Assembly: GCF_001282785.1 (NCBI RefSeq)
Contig: NZ_CVUA01000001.1
Span: forward strand, 1,984,001-2,048,000
Reading direction: 5' to 3'
Length of the DNA stretch: 64,000 nt
From: Halolamina sediminis
Lineage (GTDB): Archaea > Halobacteriota > Halobacteria > Halobacteriales > Haloferacaceae
Shown piece by piece: positions 26,491-33,646 of the stretch; the first letter of the stretch is position 1; the number at the start of each line of letters is the position of its first letter. The position numbers were made by a program, and so were the translations under genes. The notes under the pieces were generated by a model that saw only the letters and a program-made list of their open reading frames with translations, searched no databases and was not told the DNA's origin.

Positions 26491-26774
26491 TGGCTGGCCC
26501 CCGCCCCGTCGGGGTCGGCCTCCGCCCCGAGCTTCGGCGTCTGTCGGACGACGATGTCGTACTCCGGGAGCGCCGGGTCGTACCGCCGGAGTGCCGAGCG
26601 GTACTCCTCGGTCAGCCGTGCGGCCCGCCGAGCGACGGCACAGCTCTCGAACCGGCAGCCGTCGGCCGGCACCGGCCGGTCGCCGTAGCGGCTGCAGACG
26701 AGGTAGTACTCGCCGCGCTCGCTGGCCAGCGCCTCGATCCGCCGGCGGAGCGGGCAGAGCTCCACCTCGGTCAT
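26487..26774 (-). CDS. Small cysteine-containing haloarchaeal protein
   Basis: 95 residues with TEVELCPLRRRIEAL, YYLVCSRYGDRPVPADGCRFESCAVA and a C-terminal YDIVVRQTPKL. Four cysteines (CPL, VCS, GCR, SCA) could bind a metal or Fe-S cluster, which would fit the iron-box-like operator upstream, but the spacing matches no family I know. The start at 26774 overlaps the stop of the 34-residue frame upstream (ATGA). The in-frame earlier start at 26792 is less likely. Confidence 0.7.
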   Translation of the reverse strand: MTEVELCPLRRRIEALASERGEYYLVCSRYGDRPVPADGCRFESCAVARRAARLTEEYRSALRRYDPALPEYDIVVRQTPKLGAEADPDGAGASQ

Positions 26775-26875
26775 CGTTCTACCCCCCGCCACGTTCGAGG
26801 CCGTCCCACGGTCGAGTCGCTCCGGTCCCTCGCAGCCGTCGTCTCCGGCTCGGCGGGCGTGTCCCTACGCCACAT
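26771..26875 (-). CDS. Candidate 34-residue leader gene
   Basis: A frame from ATG 26875 to TGA 26771 encodes MWRRDTPAEPETTAARDRSD and 14 further, mostly charged residues. Its stop overlaps the next start by ATGA, as do the two following genes. The ATG lies 5 nt from the palindrome at 26880-26895 and about 25 nt from a CTAAATGG element, as expected for a leaderless start. It may be a real peptide or a translated leader that couples the operon. Homologues would decide. Confidence 0.4.
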   Translation of the reverse strand: MWRRDTPAEPETTAARDRSDSTVGRPRTWRGVER

Positions 26876-26879
26876 ATCC

Positions 26880-26895
26880 TTTAGGCTTGCCTAAA
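26880..26895. promoter_or_regulatory. DtxR/IdeR-like iron-box palindrome
   Basis: TTTAGGC and GCCTAAA form a perfect 7-bp inverted repeat around TT. TTAGGC...GCCTAA resembles operators of DtxR/IdeR/SirR-type iron regulators, which haloarchaea use. It sits between the candidate TATA element and the first start codon of the leftward operon, a position suited to repression. A further half-site TTTTAGGCC occurs at 26915-26923. Confidence 0.55.
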
Positions 26896-26993
26896 TCCAT
26901 TTAGTCGTTTCGGGTTTTAGGCCAGCCGAAAGTCGTCGAGCCGCGAACGCCACGCCTCGGATCGGGGAGATGGTGGAGAAGGCGGGCAGTCGC

Positions 26994-27311
26994 TCAGGCG
27001 TCGACGAACTGCTCGGCGCCCTCGTAGAACCAGTAGCCGTTCTCGCGCATCGCCGCACCGAGAGTGCGGTGGAACTCGACGAAGTCCTCGAACTCCTCGG
27101 CGTCGACGTGTTCGAAGATCTCTTCGACGGAGACGACCTGCTCGTGGCTGATCCGGACCGGGTGGTCGCCGTAGTCGGCGACGTACTCCTCGGCCGAGAG
27201 CGGGAAGTCCTCCTCCTCGTCGATCTTCTTGGCCAGCACGGCGTGGCCGTACTTACGGCGGCCTTCGCTCCCCTCCTCGCCGTCCGGGTCGTGGGGCCAG
27301 TCGTCGCTCAT
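26994..27311 (-). CDS. DUF5785 family protein
   Basis: 105 acidic residues beginning MSDDWPHDPDGEEGSEGRRKYGHAVLAKKIDEEEDFPL, which matches the haloarchaeal DUF5785 family. A conserved-looking SHEQVVSVEEIFEHVDAEEFEDFVEFHR helical half follows. The function is unknown. The start at 27311 has no competing upstream codon. It neighbours tRNA-Ser on the same strand, 104 nt downstream of the tRNA. Confidence 0.82.
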   Translation of the reverse strand: MSDDWPHDPDGEEGSEGRRKYGHAVLAKKIDEEEDFPLSAEEYVADYGDHPVRISHEQVVSVEEIFEHVDAEEFEDFVEFHRTLGAAMRENGYWFYEGAEQFVDA

Positions 27312-27415
27312 TACTCGGACGTTCGCCCGACCGGCCCAAAGCCTTTGCGTTCGACGCGGTCGGCGTCGGTGGAGGGGTTCGACACGCGTCGCTGCTCACT
27401 ATCGTTCACAGAATA

Positions 27416-27497
27416 CGGTGGGACTGGGATTTGAACCCAGGAGGCTGACGCCACCGGTTTTCAAGACCGGCGCAATAGGCCACTCTGCCATCCCACC
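27416..27497 (-). tRNA. tRNA-Ser (anticodon UGA)
   Basis: Reading the minus strand, a 7-bp acceptor stem GGTGGGA/TCCCACC encloses the D-arm, an anticodon arm with loop CTTGAAA (anticodon TGA, decoding UCA), a long class II variable arm (GGTGGCGTCAGCCTCC region) and the T-arm GGGTTCAAATCCC. The discriminator is G, as expected for serine. The gene is intact, but its first 18 nt form part of the attL repeat of the neighbouring element, so its upstream promoter DNA belongs to the element. Confidence 0.95.
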
Positions 27498-27498
27498 G
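27480..27498. repeat. attL: 19-bp attachment repeat inside tRNA-Ser
   Basis: CCACTCTGCCATCCCACCG covers the first 18 nt of tRNA-Ser plus one flanking base. The same 19 bp recur at 30572-30590. The integrase gene lies 140 nt inside the interval. Confidence 0.8.
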
Positions 27499-27637
27499 AA
27501 TTGACACTTTACACCCCGTCGCAGTCGGGCGATTTCAGGCCATCTTACCAGAAATCATATGAACGAAACCGTGCCATCCCCGGCTAAGTTGAAAAAGCCC
27601 GGAACGGACGAAATCCTGCGTCATAGGGTGTGTACCA

Positions 27638-28741
27638 ATGAATGACCGCAATAAAGTTGAAGGTATCGTTATGATGAGCGATGAATCGCGTGCTGCCGTG
27701 AACCACCGGCAAGAAGTCGCATACGAGAACCACCGGACGGAGTTAATCAAGTGGCTTTCGCGTATGGGGAAGAACCCTGATCAACTGGAAGGGTACGCAT
27801 ACGACACTGCGAAGGTGTACGCAAGCGTTCTCGATAAGTTCCATCGGTGGGCTTGGGAGCATCGAGGAGAGTTCAGCCTCGATATTGACCACGAAGACGC
27901 CGACACTTATATTCGGGAAATGGTGATGGCGGATAACGAGTATTCATCGAGCTATCTCCACAACATCAAGCTCGCACTCAAGGCGTACTTTCGCTACCGC
28001 GACGACGCCGATGAGTGGGAGTCGCCGATAACCATTTCCTCGGATTCGGGAGCCAAACAGCCCAAAGCCTTCCTACATCAGGAGGAGCGGAAAGCGATCC
28101 GAGAGGCTTCCCTAGAGTTCGGAACAGTCCCGTCATACCACGCGCTTGACCCGGATGGTCGAACGGAGTGGAAGAAGCATCTTGGTCGGAGGTACGGAAA
28201 GCCGATGAAAGAGGTCGGCCCGAAGGATTTCGAACGGGCAAACGGATTCAAATACCCGAGTCTTGTGCATACGAGTCTCGATGCTGGGCTTCGACCTGTC
28301 GAGGTAGAACGAGCTAAGACGTACTGGGTAGACCCCGATAACGCCGCGCTCCACATCCCTGCGGATGAGTCGTCGAAGAACGAGGACAACTGGTCGGTCA
28401 GTCTCCGCCGGGAAACGGCAGAATACCTTACTCGATGGATGGAGGAACGGCAGATGTACGAGAAGTATGACGACACCGATGCACTATGGCTAACGCGCCA
28501 CGGCAACCCCTATGGTTCTTCTTCATTGAAGTACCTACTCAACCAACTGCGCGAGATCGGTGATATCGAACGGGAATTGTCGTGGTACGCTATCCGGCAC
28601 TCAACGGGAACATATATGGCACGAGAAGAGGGTCTTGCAGCCGCACAGTCCCAGCTCCGTCACCAGTCCGTGGAGACGACGATGAAATACGACAACATCT
28701 CCGTCGAGGACCGACGTGACGCACTTGACAGGATGGGGTAA
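27638..28741 (+). CDS. Tyrosine recombinase/integrase
   Basis: 367 residues. Residues 35-130 form a SAM-like core-binding domain (YAYDTAKVYASVLDKF, SSYLHNIKLALKAYFRY). The catalytic domain has R219 in AGLRPVEVE, R320-H321 in WYAIRHSTGT, H342 in LRHQSVETT and the nucleophile Y351 in MKYDN. The first position of the HxxR box is Tyr317. It should catalyse site-specific recombination between the att repeats. Codon use is less GC-biased than in neighbours. The start may be 27638 or an internal ATG at 27671/27674. Confidence 0.92.
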   Translation: MNDRNKVEGIVMMSDESRAAVNHRQEVAYENHRTELIKWLSRMGKNPDQLEGYAYDTAKVYASVLDKFHRWAWEHRGEFSLDIDHEDADTYIREMVMADNEYSSSYLHNIKLALKAYFRYRDDADEWESPITISSDSGAKQPKAFLHQEERKAIREASLEFGTVPSYHALDPDGRTEWKKHLGRRYGKPMKEVGPKDFERANGFKYPSLVHTSLDAGLRPVEVERAKTYWVDPDNAALHIPADESSKNEDNWSVSLRRETAEYLTRWMEERQMYEKYDDTDALWLTRHGNPYGSSSLKYLLNQLREIGDIERELSWYAIRHSTGTYMAREEGLAAAQSQLRHQSVETTMKYDNISVEDRRDALDRMG

Positions 28742-28820
28742 AGGGAAATACGCTTATATTGAAAATATTCGGCTGGTAATAGATGAGAAAGGCCGGAAAG
28801 TACAGGTGAACTACTAACCG

Positions 28821-30224
28821 CTACGCGACGACTCTTTTTCGTACCTGATCGTAGGCCTTGTCCTGCCTCACTGCGTTAACTGTTGGTTGATCGGTCGGCA
28901 GTATTTCTGGGTCTTCTAGTGTACCCGTCAATGCAAGACTTGTCCCCCATCCCTCCTGTTCCTGTATCTGGTACATTCCACGGGCGATATTCTCTATGTA
29001 TTGTCTTTTCTCTCGGGTCGGGTCTGTTACGAACTGTTCTAAGCTCTCACCGAACTCGTCTGATACTAGAGTGCCATCAATTACAGCTTCTGGTGAATCT
29101 AGATTCCTATCTGGGTTATTGTCATAACCAGTGATGCTCATATCGTCTACCAGTTGGAATAGTACTCCTCCGATATAGTCTCCTGTAGCATTGAGCCCGC
29201 CGAATGTGTTCTCACCTAATCCGAGAATATTGTCTTCGGAACTCTCTAGCTCTCTTGCTTTAGTGTAGTCTAGAGCCGTTACGTAGTGTTCTGGGAACAT
29301 TGTTCCCTCGTCTCCAGGCTCTGAGTCTCTTGCATTGTCTACAGTATCTTGTTCTAGGCTTGAGCGGTAGAGCGAGAACTCTGGATGCCTGATTACTCTT
29401 CTAAATGTATTTACGTTTACTGAGTTAGTTTGTTCGGCGTATTTGAGTTCTGTTTCTCCATCTTTCTCGTACTGGAGCAGGGCGGCCATATGCCTGAAGC
29501 CGGAGTTTCCGAAGCTCTGGTTGTACTCGTTTTCTCTTACGCCTCCGCTGTGTCCCTGACCTCCTGGTGCTATCGGTTCAGTTGCTGGCAGAGTTGATAG
29601 TTTGAACTCAGTGAAGCCGGGTTGAATCTGGTCGACGGCGTCTTCTGCGATGTTTGCTACTACAATGTCTGCTAGACCTGAGCTAGTTACTCCTGCTTCC
29701 TGTGATGCTTTGATCAATGCCCGGGTGAATACTATTTCGTCGTCTTCCTCAGCGAAGTTCAGGTCTTCGTATCCTAATGTGTCTATGTTTTCTTCGGGGT
29801 TGTTGTAGATCTCTTCGGCGCGGGAGATCATTTCGTCGACGGTCATCGTCAACTGTCCGTCTTCCAGTCCTTCCGGGTACTGGCGGTCGTTTCTCTGCAT
29901 CTCCCGGTATTCGGACTCTGTAGCAGAGTTGGTTATGCTGTGGTCGTAGTTTTGGGGTACTTCGTCGTCTGCGAGGTGGCCGAGTGCCCCGGTTTCATCC
30001 TCGAAAAAGTACCGTGCCGCTGGTTCGGAATCTTCGCTGGGCTGCTGTTCACCTTCCGAAGGTGTCTGCTCTGCAGATGTAGCGGTGTCCTCCGGTGTTT
30101 CGTCAGCCCCGGGCGTCGATGTATCCGACTCGCCGTCTGGCGTACCCGTCTTTGTGTTACAGCCGGCGATGGAGACGGTGACTCCGGCAATGAACCCGTG
30201 ACGGAGGAAACGTCGGCGCCTCAT
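28821..30224 (-). CDS. Tat-exported lipoprotein, element cargo, function unknown
   Basis: 467 residues. The N-terminus MRRRRFLRHGFIAGVTVSIAGC combines a twin-arginine-type motif with a lipobox (SIAGC, Cys22). A 50-residue Thr/Glu/Ser/Pro-rich linker follows. The remaining about 390 residues are soluble and acidic, with segments such as MTVDEMISRAEEIYNNPEENI and GLGENTFGGLNATGDYIGGVLFQLVDD. It should be anchored outside the membrane. I do not recognise a family. As the only large cargo it could be a surface-exclusion or nutrient-binding factor, but that is speculation. Its GC is much lower than host genes. Confidence 0.8.
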   Translation of the reverse strand: MRRRRFLRHGFIAGVTVSIAGCNTKTGTPDGESDTSTPGADETPEDTATSAEQTPSEGEQQPSEDSEPAARYFFEDETGALGHLADDEVPQNYDHSITNSATESEYREMQRNDRQYPEGLEDGQLTMTVDEMISRAEEIYNNPEENIDTLGYEDLNFAEEDDEIVFTRALIKASQEAGVTSSGLADIVVANIAEDAVDQIQPGFTEFKLSTLPATEPIAPGGQGHSGGVRENEYNQSFGNSGFRHMAALLQYEKDGETELKYAEQTNSVNVNTFRRVIRHPEFSLYRSSLEQDTVDNARDSEPGDEGTMFPEHYVTALDYTKARELESSEDNILGLGENTFGGLNATGDYIGGVLFQLVDDMSITGYDNNPDRNLDSPEAVIDGTLVSDEFGESLEQFVTDPTREKRQYIENIARGMYQIQEQEGWGTSLALTGTLEDPEILPTDQPTVNAVRQDKAYDQVRKRVVA

Positions 30225-30571
30225 TCGTTAATCGACCATTCCTATCCAGGCCTAAAGGAACTGTTGGAAGTACAAACACTACAGTAGCTGAACAAAACCC
30301 AAGAGCGGTTAGAAAGCGATCCCACTTACCGGCTATTTCACCGTAGATAGAATATGACCAATGAAGTATCAACAGAACCTGAAATATTCACGAAGATCTT
30401 GAATAATATTTCAATATATGAACTAAAAAAGGAATTGATTAGACTGGATTATCGAACCTGTGTTTTTATAAACAACGAATAATTATACTTGGGGTAGAAG
30501 GCCTGAGTCTGGTATTTCGGGGTTAAAATGTCGCCTCGGCGTGATGATCCGATGTAGGCAGACACGATGGT
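30225..30571. other. AT-rich right end of the element
   Basis: About 350 nt of low-GC DNA between the lipoprotein start and attR. It holds the possible 42-residue ORF (30354-30482) and no other recognised gene. The stretch with AATAATATTTCAATATATG at about 30402-30420 is the most AT-rich segment in the window. It may carry the promoter of the lipoprotein gene and perhaps accessory recombination sites. Confidence 0.5.
30354..30482 (+). CDS. Possible 42-residue ORF in the element
   Basis: ATG 30354 to TAA 30482 encodes MTNEVSTEPEIFTKILNNIS and 22 more residues including YELKKELIRLDYRTC. The peptide is helical and not acidic in the haloarchaeal manner. In AT-rich DNA, where stops are frequent, a 42-codon frame is mildly notable. 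No homologue comes to mind, so this is tentative. Confidence 0.3.
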   Translation: MTNEVSTEPEIFTKILNNISIYELKKELIRLDYRTCVFINNE

Positions 30572-30590
30572 CCACTCTGCCATCCCACCG
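30572..30590. repeat. attR: 19-bp attachment repeat
   Basis: An exact second copy of CCACTCTGCCATCCCACCG, followed by high-GC chromosomal DNA (CGCGTCCGGCC). It contains only the first 18 nt of tRNA-Ser, so it cannot encode a tRNA. Confidence 0.8.
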
Positions 30591-30638
30591 CGCGTCCGGC
30601 CGTACTCGCTCGGGTGGGTTGAACCTACCGTTCCGGCG

Positions 30639-30896
30639 TCACTCCCCGCCGGCGTACCGGATCCCCAGCCAGAACGCGGCCACGGGGACGAACAGGTACG
30701 TGTAGGCGCTGCCGAGCAGCGTGTACGTCAGCACGGTCTGGCCGATACTGCCGAACGTCGGCAGCCACGCCGGAAAGCCGGACTGTACCGTACGCTGGAC
30801 GACGATCTCGAGCACACCTTGGAGAGCGAAGATCCCCACGACGAGCCCGACGAGAGCGAGGGGGTAGCGGAGGCGTCGGGGGTTTCGAACCGACAT
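30639..30896 (-). CDS. Small membrane protein, function unknown
   Basis: 85 residues with two predicted transmembrane helices, LALVGLVVGIFALQGVLEIVV and TLLGSAYTYLFVPVAAFWLG, joined by a loop with GFPAWLPTFGSIG. The N-terminus is basic (SVRNPRRLRY), giving a cytoplasmic start. An AAAACTTTTACC stretch 30 nt upstream (minus sense) is a plausible promoter. It is the first host gene right of the element. Confidence 0.68.
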   Translation of the reverse strand: MSVRNPRRLRYPLALVGLVVGIFALQGVLEIVVQRTVQSGFPAWLPTFGSIGQTVLTYTLLGSAYTYLFVPVAAFWLGIRYAGGE

Positions 30897-30939
30897 ATTT
30901 TCCGGTTCTCGATGCGCCGGTAAAAGTTTTGGGCGGCCG

Positions 30940-31683
30940 TTACTGCCGGTCGAGGCCGTTCTCGTCGACGACGAGCCCGTACTCCTCGATCAGCGCGGTC
31001 GTGAACTCGGGGACCGCTCTCCCGGCGGCGACGCGCGCGCGGATCTCCGCGACCACGCTCGCGAGGTCGTCGCTGGTTTCGATCGTCGGTTGGGTCGGGA
31101 CGAACTCGGTGTCGTGGCCCTCGCCGCGAGCCAGCTCCGCGAGCGTGTTCAGCGCCGGCGGCGCCATCGCGTCGGTGAAGTCGAGCGTGTCGGTGAAGCC
31201 CGCGTAGTACACCGAGCCGCGGGCGCCGGGGCCCAGCACCACCTCGTTGGAGCGGAGCTTCATCGCCGCGGAATCGATCCCCGTCCGAGTGACGAACGGC
31301 GTGTTGCCGGGCAGCACCACGACGGAGCGGATCTCCTCCTCCTCGAGCAGGTGGGTGGCGGTGTTGCCGACGCGGGCACTGGTCGTCGAGCCGACCTGCG
31401 GCTCGAAGCGCACGTCGCTCACGTCCTCGAGCGCGTCGGCGGCGAGCGCGCGCAGCTCCGCCTCGGGGGCGGCGTCGGTCCGGTGGACCTCGGGGAGCAG
31501 ATCATCCGGACGGTAGTTCACCAGCAGGCTGGCGCCGGAGCGCTCGACGGCCCGCATGGTGTCCTTCGCTATCGCGGCCGCGAGCTCGGCGACCTCCGAC
31601 TCGCTCAGCGGGCTCGTCGCCGCGAGGTCGGGGAAGCAGAGTCCGGGGCGTGGCGGATCGGCGAGCAGCACGACGACTGTCAT
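30940..31683 (-). CDS. DUF2064/nucleotidyltransferase-like protein
   Basis: 247 residues beginning VVVLLADPPRPGLCFPDL, with SLLVNYRPDDLLPEV near 55 and VVVLPGNTPFVTRTGIDSAAMKL near 125. This resembles the GT-A-fold DUF2064 group (glycosyltransferase or CofC-like guanylyltransferase relatives), where a DxD-type pair would bind a metal-nucleotide. The usual DxD is not obvious here. Substrate unknown. It is 43 nt upstream of the small membrane protein on the same strand. Confidence 0.65.
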   Translation of the reverse strand: MTVVVLLADPPRPGLCFPDLAATSPLSESEVAELAAAIAKDTMRAVERSGASLLVNYRPDDLLPEVHRTDAAPEAELRALAADALEDVSDVRFEPQVGSTTSARVGNTATHLLEEEEIRSVVVLPGNTPFVTRTGIDSAAMKLRSNEVVLGPGARGSVYYAGFTDTLDFTDAMAPPALNTLAELARGEGHDTEFVPTQPTIETSDDLASVVAEIRARVAAGRAVPEFTTALIEEYGLVVDENGLDRQ

Positions 31684-31780
31684 CGTCGACTCTCGGCCCG
31701 CGGCGCGCTTGAATCCGGCGGGACGCGACCGGCCGGGCGTCGAGCGCCGCCCTTAAGCGACAGCCCGCCGACGCGCCGGT

Positions 31781-31990
31781 ATGCTCGACTCCCGCGCGGC
31801 CGGATTGCTCGCGTCCGGCGTCACCTCGGCGTTCGCACTCGGCGGGCTGGCAACGTTCCTGCGACGGCTCCCCGACTCGGCGTCGCTCGCACCGACGGCG
31901 GCAGTGTTCGCGTTCGTCGTCGTAGTCGTCGCCGCCGGCGTCGTCGTCGGGACACGTGGCGTTCCGAACGAGACGGCGTACTGGGCGTAG
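31781..31990 (+). CDS. 69-residue two-helix membrane protein
   Basis: Two hydrophobic helices, AAGLLASGVTSAFALGGLATFL and TAAVFAFVVVVVAAGVVVGT, flank a short polar loop (RRLPDSASLAP). A TTAAG element at 31754 lies about 27 nt before the ATG, supporting a leaderless start. It is divergent from the DUF2064 gene and convergent with the uracil-DNA glycosylase. Function unknown. Confidence 0.68.
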   Translation: MLDSRAAGLLASGVTSAFALGGLATFLRRLPDSASLAPTAAVFAFVVVVVAAGVVVGTRGVPNETAYWA

Positions 31991-32004
31991 CGCCGAACGA
32001 CCGG

Positions 32005-32640
32005 CTACCGACTCCTGCGACCCTTCGTCTGCCGGTAGTCCCGCGAGAACACGTTCTCCTTCACGTGCTCGACGAACGCGGCCTCCTGTGCGTCGCTCTG
32101 CTCGCCCGGCGGGATCATGGGCACGAGTTCGAACCCCCGACCCCGGACCGTGGTGGCGTGCTCCTCGGTCACGTCGAAGCTGTCCGGCGATCGCGTGGTG
32201 TACTCGATCGCGAGTTCCCGCAGCGCGCGGTCGCCGACGGGGACGATGATGTGGGGGTTGATCATCCGGAGTTCGGCGTTGAGAAACGGCTCGCAGTTCC
32301 GCACCTCCTCGTCGGTCGCCGCCCGCTCGGGGTGGCGACAGCGTGAGAGGTAGGTGAGGTAGACGTTCTGGAGGTAGGGCTCGGCGGCGGCAGGGTCGGA
32401 GCGCGAGAAGCCGAGTTCGCCGAGGATGCGTTGGACTCGCTCGCCTGCGGCGTCGCCGGTGAACGGTACGGCCGTCGCTTCGGCGCCCGCAGTCGGCGAC
32501 TCGCCGACGAAGACGAACTCCGCGCCGGCGTCGCCGTAGCCGTGGACCACCTGCTCCCGGCAGTCGGCGAGGGCGGGGCAGTTCCGGCAGTCCTCGTCCA
32601 TCGCGAAGGGGTTCGAGAGCTCCTCTTGGTGGGCGTCCAC
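32005..32640 (-). CDS. Uracil-DNA glycosylase superfamily protein (family 4-like, Fe-S)
   Basis: 211 residues. CRNCPALADCRE supplies Fe-S-type cysteines. Motif A appears as VGESPTAGAEATAVPFTGDAAG, and the central INPHIIVPVGDRALREL matches the family. The late PMIPPGE segment stands where family 4 enzymes have the HPS motif, so catalysis may differ. These enzymes remove uracil from DNA at the start of base excision repair. The start is GTG 32640, because a GTTTTTCC element about 27 nt upstream (minus sense) fits it; the longer frame to 32724 has an unlike composition. Confidence 0.82.
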   Translation of the reverse strand: MDAHQEELSNPFAMDEDCRNCPALADCREQVVHGYGDAGAEFVFVGESPTAGAEATAVPFTGDAAGERVQRILGELGFSRSDPAAAEPYLQNVYLTYLSRCRHPERAATDEEVRNCEPFLNAELRMINPHIIVPVGDRALRELAIEYTTRSPDSFDVTEEHATTVRGRGFELVPMIPPGEQSDAQEAAFVEHVKENVFSRDYRQTKGRRSR

Positions 32641-32976
32641 TGCTTTGTAGTGGGCGTGGCGGGAGGAAAAACGGTTCGCTGATGAGTGAGGTTCGTCCGA
32701 GGTAGTCGCTGGGGAGCAACTCACAGTATTAGCGTTGACTGTGCCGCCGCGACCGCGAACGTCACTGCGGCAGAGTTGCCGACCTTACAGTGTTGTTCGC
32801 CGAACGATGCACTCCCTGTGTGGACAGTACGAGAAACCATCTCAGCACTCAACTATCAGAACGCGACCAACCCCGCCGTGATCTGAACACCGTATCGCGG
32901 CGGGTATCGCGGCTGTGTGGTTCAGCCCGCCGCGGTCGCCGATCGAGCCACCTGCTCGCCGACCGAACCTGCCCGC
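32641..32976. other. 336-nt intergenic region, nothing identified
   Basis: The region between the glycosylase start and the DUF6149 stop has mixed composition with no supported ORF, tRNA or clear repeat. Bases 32660-32675 hold the glycosylase promoter element. Short frames such as 32686-32886 lack start-context or composition support. Confidence 0.5.
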
Positions 32977-33528
32977 TCAGTTCGCCGATCCCTGAATCTC
33001 GTCGCTGCGGTCGCCCGCGACCACCCCATCCTCGGTCTCGACGTACACGTCGTCGGCGAACCCCTCCGCGGCGTGGGGGTGCTCCGGATCGTCGAGCTTC
33101 CCCGGCGTCGACGGCGCCTCGGGAACCTCGCGGTTTCGGAACTCCCCGAGCGGATCGTCGATGGTAATGTCGTGGGCATCGAAGAAGTCCGCGTAGCGCT
33201 CGTAGTGCTCCTCGACCTCGTCGACGGGGAACTCCATCATCTCCGTCCAGCCGTGGTTGTAGAAGTCGAAGTTCGCCTGTAGGTGGGTGATCTCCCGGGC
33301 TTCGGCCTCGGGGAAGCCGTCGCCGAGCGCCCCGAGATAGGTGGCCATCGTGCAGTCGAAGAAGACCTCCATGTGGGGCTCTCGCTCCTCCCGGTGGCCG
33401 TCCTCGGCGCGGTCGCCGAACTCGTCGACGTGGAGGTCGACCAGCTTCTCGTTCATCTTCTCCCCGACGACGGGCATCGTGAGCGCCTGCTTCGCCGCGA
33501 AGTGACGGACGTTCTGACGGAGCTTCAT
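32977..33528 (-). CDS. DUF6149 family protein
   Basis: 183 residues beginning MKLRQNVRHFAAKQALTMPVVGEKMNEKLVDLHVDEFG, with the conserved-looking HMEVFFDCTMATYLGALGDGFPEAEAREITHLQANF. This matches the haloarchaeal DUF6149 family of unknown function. The protein is soluble and His-rich in its middle, so metal binding is possible. The ATG at 33528 is preferred to a TTG at 33549. It is divergent from the FAD oxidoreductase gene. Confidence 0.8.
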   Translation of the reverse strand: MKLRQNVRHFAAKQALTMPVVGEKMNEKLVDLHVDEFGDRAEDGHREEREPHMEVFFDCTMATYLGALGDGFPEAEAREITHLQANFDFYNHGWTEMMEFPVDEVEEHYERYADFFDAHDITIDDPLGEFRNREVPEAPSTPGKLDDPEHPHAAEGFADDVYVETEDGVVAGDRSDEIQGSAN

Positions 33529-33646
33529 CGTCCGACTGTAGCGGCGCAACGACCTTCAACCCTCCGAGACCCGCGGTATGGCCCGCCTTCTCCTACCGAA
33601 AGCCGTATGGCAACCCACATTAACCCCCGCTGCCAAACCTGAAGCC

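Larger units (their letters stand above)
27480..30590. mobile_element. 3.1-kb integrated element at tRNA-Ser
   Basis: The interval is bounded by identical 19-bp repeats, one inside a tRNA gene. It contains a tyrosine integrase next to attL and has clearly lower GC than the rest of the window, falling to strongly AT-rich DNA at 30350-30500. Contents are the integrase, a Tat-lipoprotein, and a possible 42-residue ORF. No replication, capsid or transfer gene is present, so it is a minimal element or a remnant of a larger provirus or plasmid. Integration used the 5' end of the tRNA gene rather than the usual 3' end. Confidence 0.8.

Noticed and set aside
27480-30590. Insertion sequence (transposase-type)
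   Set aside because: No transposase or terminal inverted repeats are present. The boundary repeats match tRNA-Ser and the recombinase is of the tyrosine integrase type.
32686-33167. Small + strand frames in the 336-nt intergenic region
   Set aside because: Their composition is not haloarchaeal-like, no promoter element fits, and part is antisense to DUF6149.
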